A stretch of 64,000 nt of DNA from Leifsonia sp. EB41 (GTDB lineage: Bacteria > Actinomycetota > Actinomycetes > Actinomycetales > Microbacteriaceae). Under the pieces are notes generated by a model. That model was not told the DNA's origin. It saw only the letters and a program-made list of their open reading frames with translations, and ran no database searches. Below, one piece after another: positions 18,706 through 26,195 of this stretch; the stretch's first letter is position 1, and every line of letters starts with the position of its first letter. The DNA lies in assembly GCF_041262565.1 (NCBI RefSeq), contig NZ_JBGCCJ010000001.1, forward strand, positions 3,658,001 through 3,722,000, read 5' to 3'. Made by a program: the position numbers and the translations under genes.

Positions 18706-19392
18706 GTGAGTGAGGAGAGAGGGCTGGTGCTCGTCGTCGAGGACGAGGCCGCCATCGTCGAGCTGGAACGCCTGTACCTGTCCGGTGCGGGATTCGGCGT
18801 GCACGTCGAGACCGACGGGCACGCGGCGCTGGCCGCGGTGGATCGGCTGCGGCCCGCGGCGATCGTGCTCGACGTCGGCATCCCCGGCCTCGACGGCATC
18901 GAGGTCTGCCGCGCGCTGCGTGCGCGCGACGACTGGACCCCCGTCATCTTCGTGACCGCGCGGGACGACGAGATCGACCGCGTGGTCGGCCTCGAGCTGG
19001 GCGCGGACGACTACCTCACCAAGCCGTTCTCGCCGCGCGAGCTCGTCGCGCGGGTCAAAGGCATGGTGCGGCGTGCGGCGGGGCCGGCCCCCGCATCCAC
19101 CCGCACCGTCGGCGGCGTGAGCATCGACGGCGCACGGCGGCGCGTGGAGACCGCCTCCGGACGGGTCGAGCTGACGGCGACCGAGTTCGACCTCCTCGAC
19201 CACCTCATGAGCCAGCCCGGCCGGGTCTTCACCCGCGAGCAGCTTCTCTCGTCGGTGTGGGGGGTCGCCGACTACAGCAGCAGCCGCACCGTCGATGTGC
19301 ACATCGCCCAGTTGCGCGTCAAGCTCGGCGACGCGGCCGGGATCGTGCGGACGATCCGCGGCGTCGGCTACAGCGTCGCGGACGAGGGCTGA
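18706..19392 (+). CDS. OmpR/PhoB-family response regulator
   Basis: A 228-residue transcription factor. The receiver domain (about 5-120) has the acidic pocket EDE near the start, phospho-acceptor Asp56 in IVLDVGIPG, Thr in FVTARD and Lys in YLTKPFSP. The C-terminal winged helix (about 130-225) shows TEFDLLDHLM and TVDVHIAQLRVKL. It is cotranscribed with the histidine kinase 5 nt downstream. The GTAAGG direct repeats upstream suggest autoregulation and control of the divergent DUF1996 gene (inference). Confidence 0.92.
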   Translation: MSEERGLVLVVEDEAAIVELERLYLSGAGFGVHVETDGHAALAAVDRLRPAAIVLDVGIPGLDGIEVCRALRARDDWTPVIFVTARDDEIDRVVGLELGADDYLTKPFSPRELVARVKGMVRRAAGPAPASTRTVGGVSIDGARRRVETASGRVELTATEFDLLDHLMSQPGRVFTREQLLSSVWGVADYSSSRTVDVHIAQLRVKLGDAAGIVRTIRGVGYSVADEG

Positions 19393-19397
19393 CCGGC

Positions 19398-20750
19398 ATG
19401 GCGCAGCGCACGCGGCTGCTCGGCTCGCTGAGCGCGCGATTCGTCCTGGTGACGTTCGCCGTCGCCCTGATCGCCGTGCTGGTGACCGCGCTGGTCGCCG
19501 TTCAGGTGGTGCAGACCGTGGAGCAGAACCAGGCGCGCCAGCAGCTCAAGGCGCAGGCGGCGGCGCTGGTGGCCTCCGGACGTGCGGCCGAGGGCAGGGT
19601 GGGCGTGGTCGGCGACCGGTTCGCCGTGGTCTCGCCCGACGGGACGGTCACCGGGGCGGCGCGCGGATCCGTCAACCAGGACGTGGTGCGCAAGCTCCAG
19701 GACGGGAAGTCGGTCTCGGCGGACACGACGCTGAACGGCAAGGACGCGGTGCTGGTCGGCATCCCCGGCCCCGACGGCGGCGGGATCGTCGGGGTGCGCA
19801 AGGTGGCGGACATCGCCGCGGGCGACGCCGAACTCCTTCGCGGCATCGTGCTCGCTCTCGCGATCGGCCTCGCTGTCGCCACCGCGGCCGGCGTGCTGCT
19901 CGCGCGACTGCTCGGCCGCCCACTGCGCCGGGTGGCCGACAGCGCACGGGCATTGGCCGGCGGCCGGCGCGGGGTCGAGATCGAGACCCAGTCGGTCGCC
20001 GAGATCGATGACATCGCCGAGGCACTGCGCACCCTCGACACCGCGCTCGCGACGAGCGAGGACCGCCAGCGCGAGTTCCTGCTGTCCGTCTCGCACGAGA
20101 TCCGCACGCCGCTGACGGCCATCCGGGGCTACGCCGAGGCGCTGGCCGACGGCGTCATCCCTCCCGGCGATGTCGCGGAGGCCGGGCGGACGCTCTCGGC
20201 CGAGTCCGAGCGGCTGAGGAGGTTCCTGGACGACCTCCTGGAGCTCGCCCGCCTGGAGGCCGACGAGTTCACGATCGTGCCGCAGGACTTCGACGCCCGC
20301 GACACCGTCGGAGCCGTGGTGCGGGCGTGGGCGGGAGCGGCCGGGGGCGCGGGCGTGGCGCTCCGCGCCGACCTGCCCGGCGACCCGATCCCGGTGCACA
20401 CCGACGAGATGCGGCTGCGGCAGGTCCTCGACGGGCTGGTGGAGAACGCGCTGCGGGTCGCGCCCGCGGGCACGGAGATCGTCATCGTCGGGGGACTGAC
20501 TCCGCACCGGGTCGTCGAGCTCGCCGTCCGCGACCGGGGGCCGGGGCTGAGCGCCGAGGACACCGCCGTCGCGTTCGACCGCGGAGCCCTCCACGCCCGT
20601 TATCGCGGGGCCAGGCCGGTCGGCACCGGCCTCGGCCTGTCGATCGCGCGAACGCTCGTCGGCCGGCTGGGCGGCTGGATCAATGCGTCCTCGGTCGAGG
20701 GCGGAGGGACCGAGTTCCGGGTGACTTTACCTTCCTCTGACATTCCGTGA
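19398..20750 (+). CDS. Sensor histidine kinase
   Basis: A 450-residue membrane kinase. TM1 spans about 12-37, an extracytoplasmic sensor about 40-145, TM2 about 150-172, then HAMP (RRVADSARALAGG), HisKA with His233 in SVSHEIRTP, and the HATPase domain with N-box ENALRVAP, RDRGPGL and GTGLGLSI. It phosphorylates the regulator encoded just upstream. The signal is unknown; the small sensor has no Cys and no recognised fold. ATG 19398 lies 5 nt after the regulator's stop. Confidence 0.92.
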   Translation: MAQRTRLLGSLSARFVLVTFAVALIAVLVTALVAVQVVQTVEQNQARQQLKAQAAALVASGRAAEGRVGVVGDRFAVVSPDGTVTGAARGSVNQDVVRKLQDGKSVSADTTLNGKDAVLVGIPGPDGGGIVGVRKVADIAAGDAELLRGIVLALAIGLAVATAAGVLLARLLGRPLRRVADSARALAGGRRGVEIETQSVAEIDDIAEALRTLDTALATSEDRQREFLLSVSHEIRTPLTAIRGYAEALADGVIPPGDVAEAGRTLSAESERLRRFLDDLLELARLEADEFTIVPQDFDARDTVGAVVRAWAGAAGGAGVALRADLPGDPIPVHTDEMRLRQVLDGLVENALRVAPAGTEIVIVGGLTPHRVVELAVRDRGPGLSAEDTAVAFDRGALHARYRGARPVGTGLGLSIARTLVGRLGGWINASSVEGGGTEFRVTLPSSDIP

Positions 20751-20785
20751 GCCTCGCCCTGATCTGCGCCTGAGACGGTGGGGGT

Positions 20786-21556
20786 ATGAACACGAACGAC
20801 GCCGCGAACGACCCGGCGAACGGGCCCGCGAACGACGAGGCCGCCACCGAACCCATCGAGCGCGCGGGCGGGGAGCATCCCACCGAGCCGCTGCCGTGGT
20901 GGGTGGAGCGGCCGGATGCCGAGGACGGCGGCGACACCGTGCCCGTGCCCGTGGCGCCCGTTCCGGTGGCGGCGACGGCGCATGCGGCGCCTGCGGCGTC
21001 CGTTCCGCCTGTTGCGCCCGCGAGTTCGGCCGGTCAGGCGGTCACGGACTCGATGAAGTCCGCTGACACCATGGGGGCGGCCGACGCCGATCGCCCCTCC
21101 TTCTTCCGCCGTCACCTGGTCGGCCTCTCCATCGCGGCCGCGGCGCTCGCGATCGTGGTGGTCGCGGGCGGGACGGCGTGGGGAGTGTCCGCTGCGGTCG
21201 CCGGGGGCGACTCGGCGGCGCCTGCGGCGATGAGCGCGGCGGCGCACGCCAAGAAGGGTGCGGCCGCCGCCAAGCAGAAGCACACCCACGGCACAGTCGG
21301 AACCGTGACCGCCATGTCGGGCGGCACCTGGACGATCCAGTCGGCCGCAGGCGCGTCCGTCACGGTCACCGTCGACTCCAGCACCGCCTTCGGCACCGCG
21401 AAGAAGCCGGCCGCAGCCTCCTCCTTCGCCGTCGGCGACCGGGTGGGCGTGATCGGAGCACGCACCGGCGACTCCGTCACGGCGACGCGCATCGTGCACC
21501 TCGCGGCAGGCAAGCGCGGCACGACAGCCGGCCCCGCTCCGACGCCGAACACCTGA
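20786..21556 (+). CDS. Single-pass membrane protein with DUF5666 domain
   Basis: A 256-residue protein downstream of the kinase, probably in the same operon. Its cytoplasmic N-terminus (1-105) is Ala/Pro/Glu-rich and low complexity. One membrane helix spans about 112-138. The outside domain (about 165-235) has the DUF5666 pattern GTVTAMSGGTW and the SFAVGDRVGVIG strand-turn. A Lys/His-rich linker (AKKGAAAAKQKHTHG) precedes it. DUF5666 proteins often accompany two-component systems, and it may be the regulated output or an accessory sensor; function is unproved. The Shine-Dalgarno is GGTGGGGG. Confidence 0.78.
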   Translation: MNTNDAANDPANGPANDEAATEPIERAGGEHPTEPLPWWVERPDAEDGGDTVPVPVAPVPVAATAHAAPAASVPPVAPASSAGQAVTDSMKSADTMGAADADRPSFFRRHLVGLSIAAAALAIVVVAGGTAWGVSAAVAGGDSAAPAAMSAAAHAKKGAAAAKQKHTHGTVGTVTAMSGGTWTIQSAAGASVTVTVDSSTAFGTAKKPAAASSFAVGDRVGVIGARTGDSVTATRIVHLAAGKRGTTAGPAPTPNT

Positions 21557-21563
21557 CCGGCGG

Positions 21564-22763
21564 TCAGCCGCAGAGGGACACTCCGGACGACGTGAGGATG
21601 ACCGAGCGGTTCTGCTCGGCGAGGGCGTCCGAGTAGGAGCCGGAGGCGTCGGTCTCGCTCTGCCAGCCGCACCACTGGAAACCGACGCCGGCCGTCGCGA
21701 GCTTCGACTCCGGTACGCCCAGCGACACAAGGGCGGCCTTCACGGCGTTCGCCCGGCGAAGCGACAGCGCCGTGTCGGCGGTGTTGTTCGTGGCCTGGTC
21801 CTTGGACGCGGTGCCCGTGATCGTGATCACGCCGCCGGCCTGCTCGATCGACGGCGCGAGCGTCGAGAGGAGCTGCTGCGCGGCTGCGGGGTCGGAGAAC
21901 GTCGCGGTGTCCTTGACGAAGTGGAGGTCGCTGTTGCGGATGACCACCGGATGCGACCAGTCCGTCTTCGTCGCCACGGCCTCCACCGGCACGGGGGTTA
22001 CGGCCGGCAGTCCCGTCGCGGCCGCCCCGGAGGCCGGCTCGGGCAGCAGCGAGAGGGTCCCGCCCGCGGCCTTGACGACGGCGGTCCAGATGGCGGTCAG
22101 ATTGCTGCGTGCGGGGACGGTGAGCGGCTGCTGCGCCCCGGCCGTGTCGCCCATGCCGGACCAGTAGACGGTGACGCCCTTCAGATCGGTGGGGAGGAGG
22201 TTCCGCGAGCGGAGATCGGACACCACCTGTTCCGGGTCGGCGTAGAGCAGGCCGCTGCCGGCGAAGTTCAGGGGGTCGGCGGTCTGGAGGCCGTTGCCGA
22301 TGACGAGCACACCGAGGGGATGGTCGCCGAGGTCGCGGGCGGCCTGGCCGATCGCGCCGAGGAAGTCCACCTCGGGCGTCGCGGCCTTGAGGCCCGCGAG
22401 GTAGCCGCCGATCTGGGTGAGCTTGGTGCGCTGGTCGTTCTGGCAGACGATCGCGTCCTGCGCGCTGGAACCCAGCGACGTGGTGCCCATCGTCTGCGGC
22501 GTCCCCGAGGGGATGACCACCGTCACGCTGCCGTTGGTGGTCCCTGCCGCCTTGAGCTGGTCGGTGGCGCTCGCGGGCACGGCCACGGCGGGGGCGTTGG
22601 CGGTGCTGCCCGCGACGACGCCGAGGTTGCGCTTGTGCGACTGGTCGCACGCCTGGCCGGCGGCGGTCGCCGACGTGCACGCGGTGAGGCCGGCGCCCAC
22701 CGCGAGGACTCCGGCGACGGCGACGAACGCGAGGAACCGGCGGGACCTCGCACCGCCCTTCAT
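21564..22763 (-). CDS. OmpA-domain lipoprotein
   Basis: A 399-residue envelope protein. A lipobox LTAC places the lipidated Cys at about residue 29. The middle (about 60-235) resembles a VWA-like Rossmann module (VTVVIPSG, GVLVIGNG, GVTVYWSGMGD). The C-terminus (about 280-395) is an OmpA/MotB domain (FVKDTATFSDPAAAQQLL, ITGTASKDQ, LSLRRANAVKAAL, NRSVILT) that binds peptidoglycan. It is last in a four-gene operon, its ATG overlapping the stop of the membrane protein before it (ATGA). It probably links a membrane or cytoplasmic partner to the cell wall. Confidence 0.82.
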   Translation of the reverse strand: MKGGARSRRFLAFVAVAGVLAVGAGLTACTSATAAGQACDQSHKRNLGVVAGSTANAPAVAVPASATDQLKAAGTTNGSVTVVIPSGTPQTMGTTSLGSSAQDAIVCQNDQRTKLTQIGGYLAGLKAATPEVDFLGAIGQAARDLGDHPLGVLVIGNGLQTADPLNFAGSGLLYADPEQVVSDLRSRNLLPTDLKGVTVYWSGMGDTAGAQQPLTVPARSNLTAIWTAVVKAAGGTLSLLPEPASGAAATGLPAVTPVPVEAVATKTDWSHPVVIRNSDLHFVKDTATFSDPAAAQQLLSTLAPSIEQAGGVITITGTASKDQATNNTADTALSLRRANAVKAALVSLGVPESKLATAGVGFQWCGWQSETDASGSYSDALAEQNRSVILTSSGVSLCG

Positions 22764-23686
22764 CGTTCCAGCCCCGTCGCCGACGACGGCCACGTCGGCG
22801 TGGCCTCCGGCCCCTCCACCGCTGCGGCCTCCGGCATCATCGGCACGGCGGGCGCCGGCGCGGAGGCCTCCACCACCCGGCGCGCACGGAGCTCGCGGAT
22901 GAGCTGGCTCGTGCTCTCCGGGTCCCGCTCGCGCTGGGCGAGGCGGGTGGCCAGGCGGGCGCGGATGACGTCCACCCGGGAGTGGAACGTGACGCGGGCG
23001 CCGGTGTAGCGGACGGCGTCGTGTGCGTCGAGCTGGGCGGCGTGGCGGGCGGCCTCGTCCGCCTTCAGCGCTTCGGCGAGCAGCCGGTCGCGGTGGGTGC
23101 GGAGCTTCGCGACGTGCGCGTGCGCCTTCTCGACGGCGGTCAGCAGCGGCCGGGTCGTGAGCCAGGCGACGACGAAGCTGATCGTGCCGGAGGTGGCGAG
23201 CACACCGAGCATGAGGAACGCCATCAGCGTGTCGGGCGCCGTCCAGGAGAACGCGGGGGCGGTCGTCGTCCCGCCGCCGACCAGGCCGCTGAGGCCTCCC
23301 GAGCTAGCCGCGTCCATGCCCGCCTTGATCCGCGCGATCGTGATCGCCGTCAGCAGCGCCGCCCAGACCAGCAGCAGAGCGACCGAGACCGCGATCCAGC
23401 CGCGGGACATCACGCCCGCCTGCACCCGCCGCAGCAGGATCGCCGCCACGTGCGGCAGCGAGACGACCGCGAGCGAGATCCCCAGCGTGATCACGTACAT
23501 CTGCAGCCCGATCGAGCCGTACTGACTGTCGTTCCGCAGCAGCAGGGTCAGCGCCTGAGCGAGGAGGAGGTAGTCGACGGCCAGCATCGCCAGCAGCAGC
23601 ACGTAGACCAGGACGTGCGCGGCAGGCGACAGGTGGCCGACGCTCGGGCGGAACCGCGGGGGCTTGGTGACGATGTCTCTCGGCAT
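22760..23686 (-). CDS. Membrane protein with cytoplasmic charged helices, third gene of OmpA operon
   Basis: A 308-residue protein with about four membrane helices (about 24-47, 59-80, 95-118 and 154-176) followed by a long charged helical segment (about 183-265; ALKADEAARHAAQ, RLATRLAQRERD). A Ser/Gly/Thr-rich loop separates helices three and four. No family is recognised. Its AGGAGG Shine-Dalgarno overlaps the TAG stop of the gene before it, and its stop overlaps the OmpA lipoprotein start, so translation is coupled on both sides. The topology suggests a membrane scaffold whose helical tail meets the operon's soluble helical proteins (inference). Confidence 0.75.
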   Translation of the reverse strand: MPRDIVTKPPRFRPSVGHLSPAAHVLVYVLLLAMLAVDYLLLAQALTLLLRNDSQYGSIGLQMYVITLGISLAVVSLPHVAAILLRRVQAGVMSRGWIAVSVALLLVWAALLTAITIARIKAGMDAASSGGLSGLVGGGTTTAPAFSWTAPDTLMAFLMLGVLATSGTISFVVAWLTTRPLLTAVEKAHAHVAKLRTHRDRLLAEALKADEAARHAAQLDAHDAVRYTGARVTFHSRVDVIRARLATRLAQRERDPESTSQLIRELRARRVVEASAPAPAVPMMPEAAAVEGPEATPTWPSSATGLER

Positions 23687-23696
23687 GCGGGTCCTC

Positions 23697-24050
23697 CTAG
23701 GCGTAATTGTGCAACTCGGGGTCGCCGCCGGCGAGCTTCGCGTCGAGGCGGGCGGCGTCCTGCTCGGCGCGCCGGATGTCGGCCTCCGTGCGCTCCAGCG
23801 CGTGCCGGATCAGCTCGACCCGGGACTGCGCCTCGGCCAGGCGGGCGGAGCACTCGGAGACGTTGCGGGTGCGCTGACGTTCCAGCTCGGCGACCCCGAC
23901 GCGCTCGAACGCGGCGAGCTCGTGCTCGAAGACCTCCAGCGTCTCGACGTCGACGGCGCCGCGCAGCCGCCGCAGGCGCCAGAGCAGCCGCCGTCGCAGG
24001 CCGGCGGTGGAGGGGACCCGGTATTCGGTGATCCTGTCACGGTGTCGCAT
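23697..24050 (-). CDS. Small coiled-coil protein, second gene of OmpA operon
   Basis: A 117-residue, almost entirely helical charged protein (FEHELAAFERVGVAELERQ, ALERTEADIRRAEQDAARL) with heptad-like spacing over about 40-108 and a basic N-terminus (RLLWRLRRLRG). No family is recognised and no membrane helix is present. It starts 14 nt inside the 3' end of the gene before it, after GGGGAG, and ends where the ribosome site of the membrane gene begins. It is likely a soluble or membrane-surface partner of the operon's other products. Confidence 0.72.
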   Translation of the reverse strand: MRHRDRITEYRVPSTAGLRRRLLWRLRRLRGAVDVETLEVFEHELAAFERVGVAELERQRTRNVSECSARLAEAQSRVELIRHALERTEADIRRAEQDAARLDAKLAGGDPELHNYA

Positions 24051-24747
24051 CGATGCTCCCCGGTTCGGTGGATGGTGACGTGGTCGGTGTGAACGGCTGC
24101 ACGGAGCCCGCGGGATGCCAGCGGTCGACGGAGGTGTCCCTGCCGGCCAGCGAGTCCGCGCGGCGCAGAGCCGGCGCCCGGACGGGCACGAGCCGCGGCG
24201 ACAGCGCCCGCAGGTACGCGCTCCAGTAGACGGCGATCTTCTCGTCGGAACGGTCGAAGTGGCGCGTCGCCCGCAGCCGCGCGGCGGTGAAGCGGGCGTG
24301 GATGCGCGCGCCGAGCTGCTCCGAACGGGCGTTCCGTGCGGTGATCCGGCGGCGCAGCCGGCGCAGGTCCTGGAACGCCACGCCCTCGCCCTCCGTGATG
24401 CGGGTCGCTGCGCGGTCGGCGGGCGGCAGGGCGTCGAGCCGCTCGTCATAGGCGTCGAGGTCGGCGGCCAGCGCGTGGGACAGTTCGCGCTGCTCGGCGA
24501 GGTCCCGCCTGGACCGGGCGAGGAAGCGCTGCTCCTCGCGGTGGGCGTAGGCGTTCGCCCTGGCCTGGAGGGCGGCGACGGTGGGCGTCGGCTCGGCGCC
24601 GAAGGCGGCCTCGTCCGTCGAGTCGGTGAGCCCGCGGATCGCGGCCGGCTCTGCGCTCGACGGTCGCACGGCCTCCGCGTCGTGGCGCGCCCGGCGCTCC
24701 AGCCTGCGCCGGGCGAACGGTCCGAGGCGGAGCGGTTGGGTCCCCAT
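24037..24747 (-). CDS. Charged helical protein, first gene of OmpA operon
   Basis: A 236-residue soluble protein, mostly charged helices from about 50 to 190 (ARANAYAHREEQRFLARSRR, then FQDLRRLRRRITARNARSEQ) with a disordered Pro/Ser/Thr tail. No family is recognised. The ATG is 8 nt after a TACGCT hexamer and its 3' end overlaps the next gene by 14 nt. The four genes, in the order soluble helical, coiled-coil, membrane, OmpA lipoprotein, resemble a device that spans from cytoplasm to cell wall. That role is inferred only from topology. Confidence 0.7.
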   Translation of the reverse strand: MGTQPLRLGPFARRRLERRARHDAEAVRPSSAEPAAIRGLTDSTDEAAFGAEPTPTVAALQARANAYAHREEQRFLARSRRDLAEQRELSHALAADLDAYDERLDALPPADRAATRITEGEGVAFQDLRRLRRRITARNARSEQLGARIHARFTAARLRATRHFDRSDEKIAVYWSAYLRALSPRLVPVRAPALRRADSLAGRDTSVDRWHPAGSVQPFTPTTSPSTEPGSIDATP

Positions 24748-24755
24748 AGCGGGGC

Positions 24756-24782
24756 AGCGTACGAAGCGATGCTGAGCGCTTC
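24756..24782 (-). promoter_or_regulatory. Promoter and inverted repeat before the OmpA operon
   Basis: On the minus strand TACGCT (24756-24761) is 8 nt before the ATG. Just upstream, GAAGCG (24763-24768) and CGCTTC (24777-24782) form an inverted repeat with an 8-nt spacer, at the place of a repressor site. Confidence 0.4.
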
Positions 24783-24852
24783 CTACGTTTCCGGTGACGA
24801 TGTGCCGTATGAGACCGAACCGTGACCTGTGCCGGGGCGACGGGGAGGCCCG

Positions 24853-24886
24853 CCGGACAGGGCAGGATTCCCGGACAGGGCAGGAT
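24853..24886 (+). repeat. Tandem duplication of a -10-bearing segment
   Basis: CCGGACAGGGCAGGAT occurs twice at an 18-bp period (24853-24868 and 24871-24886). The second copy ends in the CAGGAT hexamer 6 nt before the ATG at 24893, so the promoter core appears duplicated. Confidence 0.7.
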
Positions 24887-24892
24887 GGACGG

Positions 24893-25738
24893 ATGGAGAC
24901 GGTGCTCGAACTGCGCGACGTGACCTTCCGGCGTGACGGCCGGCACATCCTGGAGGACATCGGTTTCGCCGTGCGCGCGGGGGAGCACTGGGCGCTGCTC
25001 GGCCCGAACGGCGCAGGGAAGAGCACAGTCCTCGGCTTCTGCGGCGCCGTCGCGTTCCCCACCTCCGGCACCGTCGACGTGCTCGGGCGGCGGCTCGGGC
25101 GGGTCGAGCTGCAGGAGCTCCGCAGGCACATCGGCCACGTGAACCCGCGTCATCCGGTGCGCTCGCCGCTCACCGTGACGGAGGTCGTCCTCACCGGGAT
25201 CACCGGCACGCTGGAGCCTCCGATGCGCTGGGAGCCGGCCGCCGTGGAGGTCGCCCGCGCCCGCGACCTGATCCGCACGATCGGCCTCGACGGACTGCGC
25301 GACGCCCGCTGGCCCACGCTCTCCCAGGGGGAGCGCGGGCGGGCCCTGATCGCGCGGGCGCTGGTGTCCGAGCCGCGGCTCCTGCTGCTGGACGAGCCGA
25401 CGACCGGGCTCGACGTCGCCGCGCGGGAGCAGCTGCTGGAGACGATCGACGGACTGTCGATCGCCGTGCCCGAGCTTGCGAGCGTGCTCGTCACGCACCA
25501 CCTGGAGGAGCTGCCGGAGACGACCTCGCACGCCCTCCTCCTGTCGCACGGGCGCATCGTCGCGTCCGGCCCGATCGCGGAGGCCGTGACGACCGGGACG
25601 GTGAGCGCGGCGTTCGAGCACCCGATCCGGGTGGAGCGCGAGGAGGGGCGGTGGAGCGCGCGGGCGGTGCGGGGTGAGAGTGCTCAGCGCAGCTCGAGCA
25701 GCAGCTCCTCCACCGGCCTCCCTGCACCCGCCGCATAG
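24893..25738 (+). CDS. Orphan ABC transporter ATP-binding protein
   Basis: A 281-residue ATPase. Walker A is GPNGAGKST (about 40), signature LSQGERGRA (about 144), Walker B LLLLDEPTTGLD (about 164) and the H-loop VTHHLEEL. The signature LSQGE rather than LSGGQ and the NPRHPVRSPLTV segment recall ModF/iron-siderophore-type single ATPases. No permease gene is adjacent, so it is an orphan. The C-terminal 18 residues are a Ser-rich tail encoded antisense to the end of the convergent GNAT gene (54-bp overlap). CAGGAT lies 6 nt before the start, which could be a leaderless -10 or a weak AGGA site. Confidence 0.85.
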   Translation: METVLELRDVTFRRDGRHILEDIGFAVRAGEHWALLGPNGAGKSTVLGFCGAVAFPTSGTVDVLGRRLGRVELQELRRHIGHVNPRHPVRSPLTVTEVVLTGITGTLEPPMRWEPAAVEVARARDLIRTIGLDGLRDARWPTLSQGERGRALIARALVSEPRLLLLDEPTTGLDVAAREQLLETIDGLSIAVPELASVLVTHHLEELPETTSHALLLSHGRIVASGPIAEAVTTGTVSAAFEHPIRVEREEGRWSARAVRGESAQRSSSSSSSTGLPAPAA

Positions 25739-26154
25739 GAGGTCTCGCGGCCGGTCTCCACGAACCCGGCACGTGCCAGCACCCGCTGCGAGCCGATGTT
25801 GGCCGCGGCGACCCGCGCGTGCAGCGGCCGGCCCGGCTCCGCCGCGACGAGCAGCAGGAGCGCCGCGGTCGCGATGCCGTTGCCCCAGAGCTCGCGGCGG
25901 ATCCAGTATGTGACCTCGCGGTCGCCGTCGAGGGTGAACGCCGCGACCGTTCCCGCGAAGTCGCCGTCGGCCTCCACCGCGCGCATCGTGATCGCGGGAT
26001 CGCCGAGGTGCCGTCGCCACCGCGCGTCGAAGTCGGCCCGGTCGTCGGGGTCGGCGGCGGTGAACGCCGCCATCCGCACGGCCTCCGGGTCGCGCATCAT
26101 CTCGAACGCGGCGTCGGCGTCGGTGTCGTCCACCGGCCGGAGTCGCACATGCAT
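25684..26154 (-). CDS. GNAT acetyltransferase (RimJ/RimL type)
   Basis: A 156-residue acetyltransferase with the RimJ/L pattern: LRPVDDTDADAAFEMM at the N-terminus, VTYWIRRELWGNGIATAA at the acetyl-CoA loop (about residues 81-98; WGNGIA replaces the usual RGxGxA) and ANIGSQRVLARAGF near the end. Members acetylate protein N-termini or small amines; the target here is unknown. Its start is set by TAGCAT 6 nt upstream, part of a divergent leaderless pair with the hydrolase gene. Its 3' end overlaps the ABC ATPase gene by 55 nt on the opposite strand. Confidence 0.85.
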   Translation of the reverse strand: MHVRLRPVDDTDADAAFEMMRDPEAVRMAAFTAADPDDRADFDARWRRHLGDPAITMRAVEADGDFAGTVAAFTLDGDREVTYWIRRELWGNGIATAALLLLVAAEPGRPLHARVAAANIGSQRVLARAGFVETGRETSYAAGAGRPVEELLLELR

Positions 26155-26160
26155 GCCGCG

Positions 26161-26187
26161 ATGCTAGCGGGTGGCGGCCGGTAGACT
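26161..26187. promoter_or_regulatory. Divergent leaderless promoter pair
   Basis: TAGCAT on the minus strand (26161-26166) serves the GNAT gene and TAGACT on the plus strand (26182-26187) serves the hydrolase. Only 15 nt lie between them, so each -35 region falls on the other -10 and the two should exclude one another. Confidence 0.6.
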
Positions 26188-26195
26188 CACACGCC

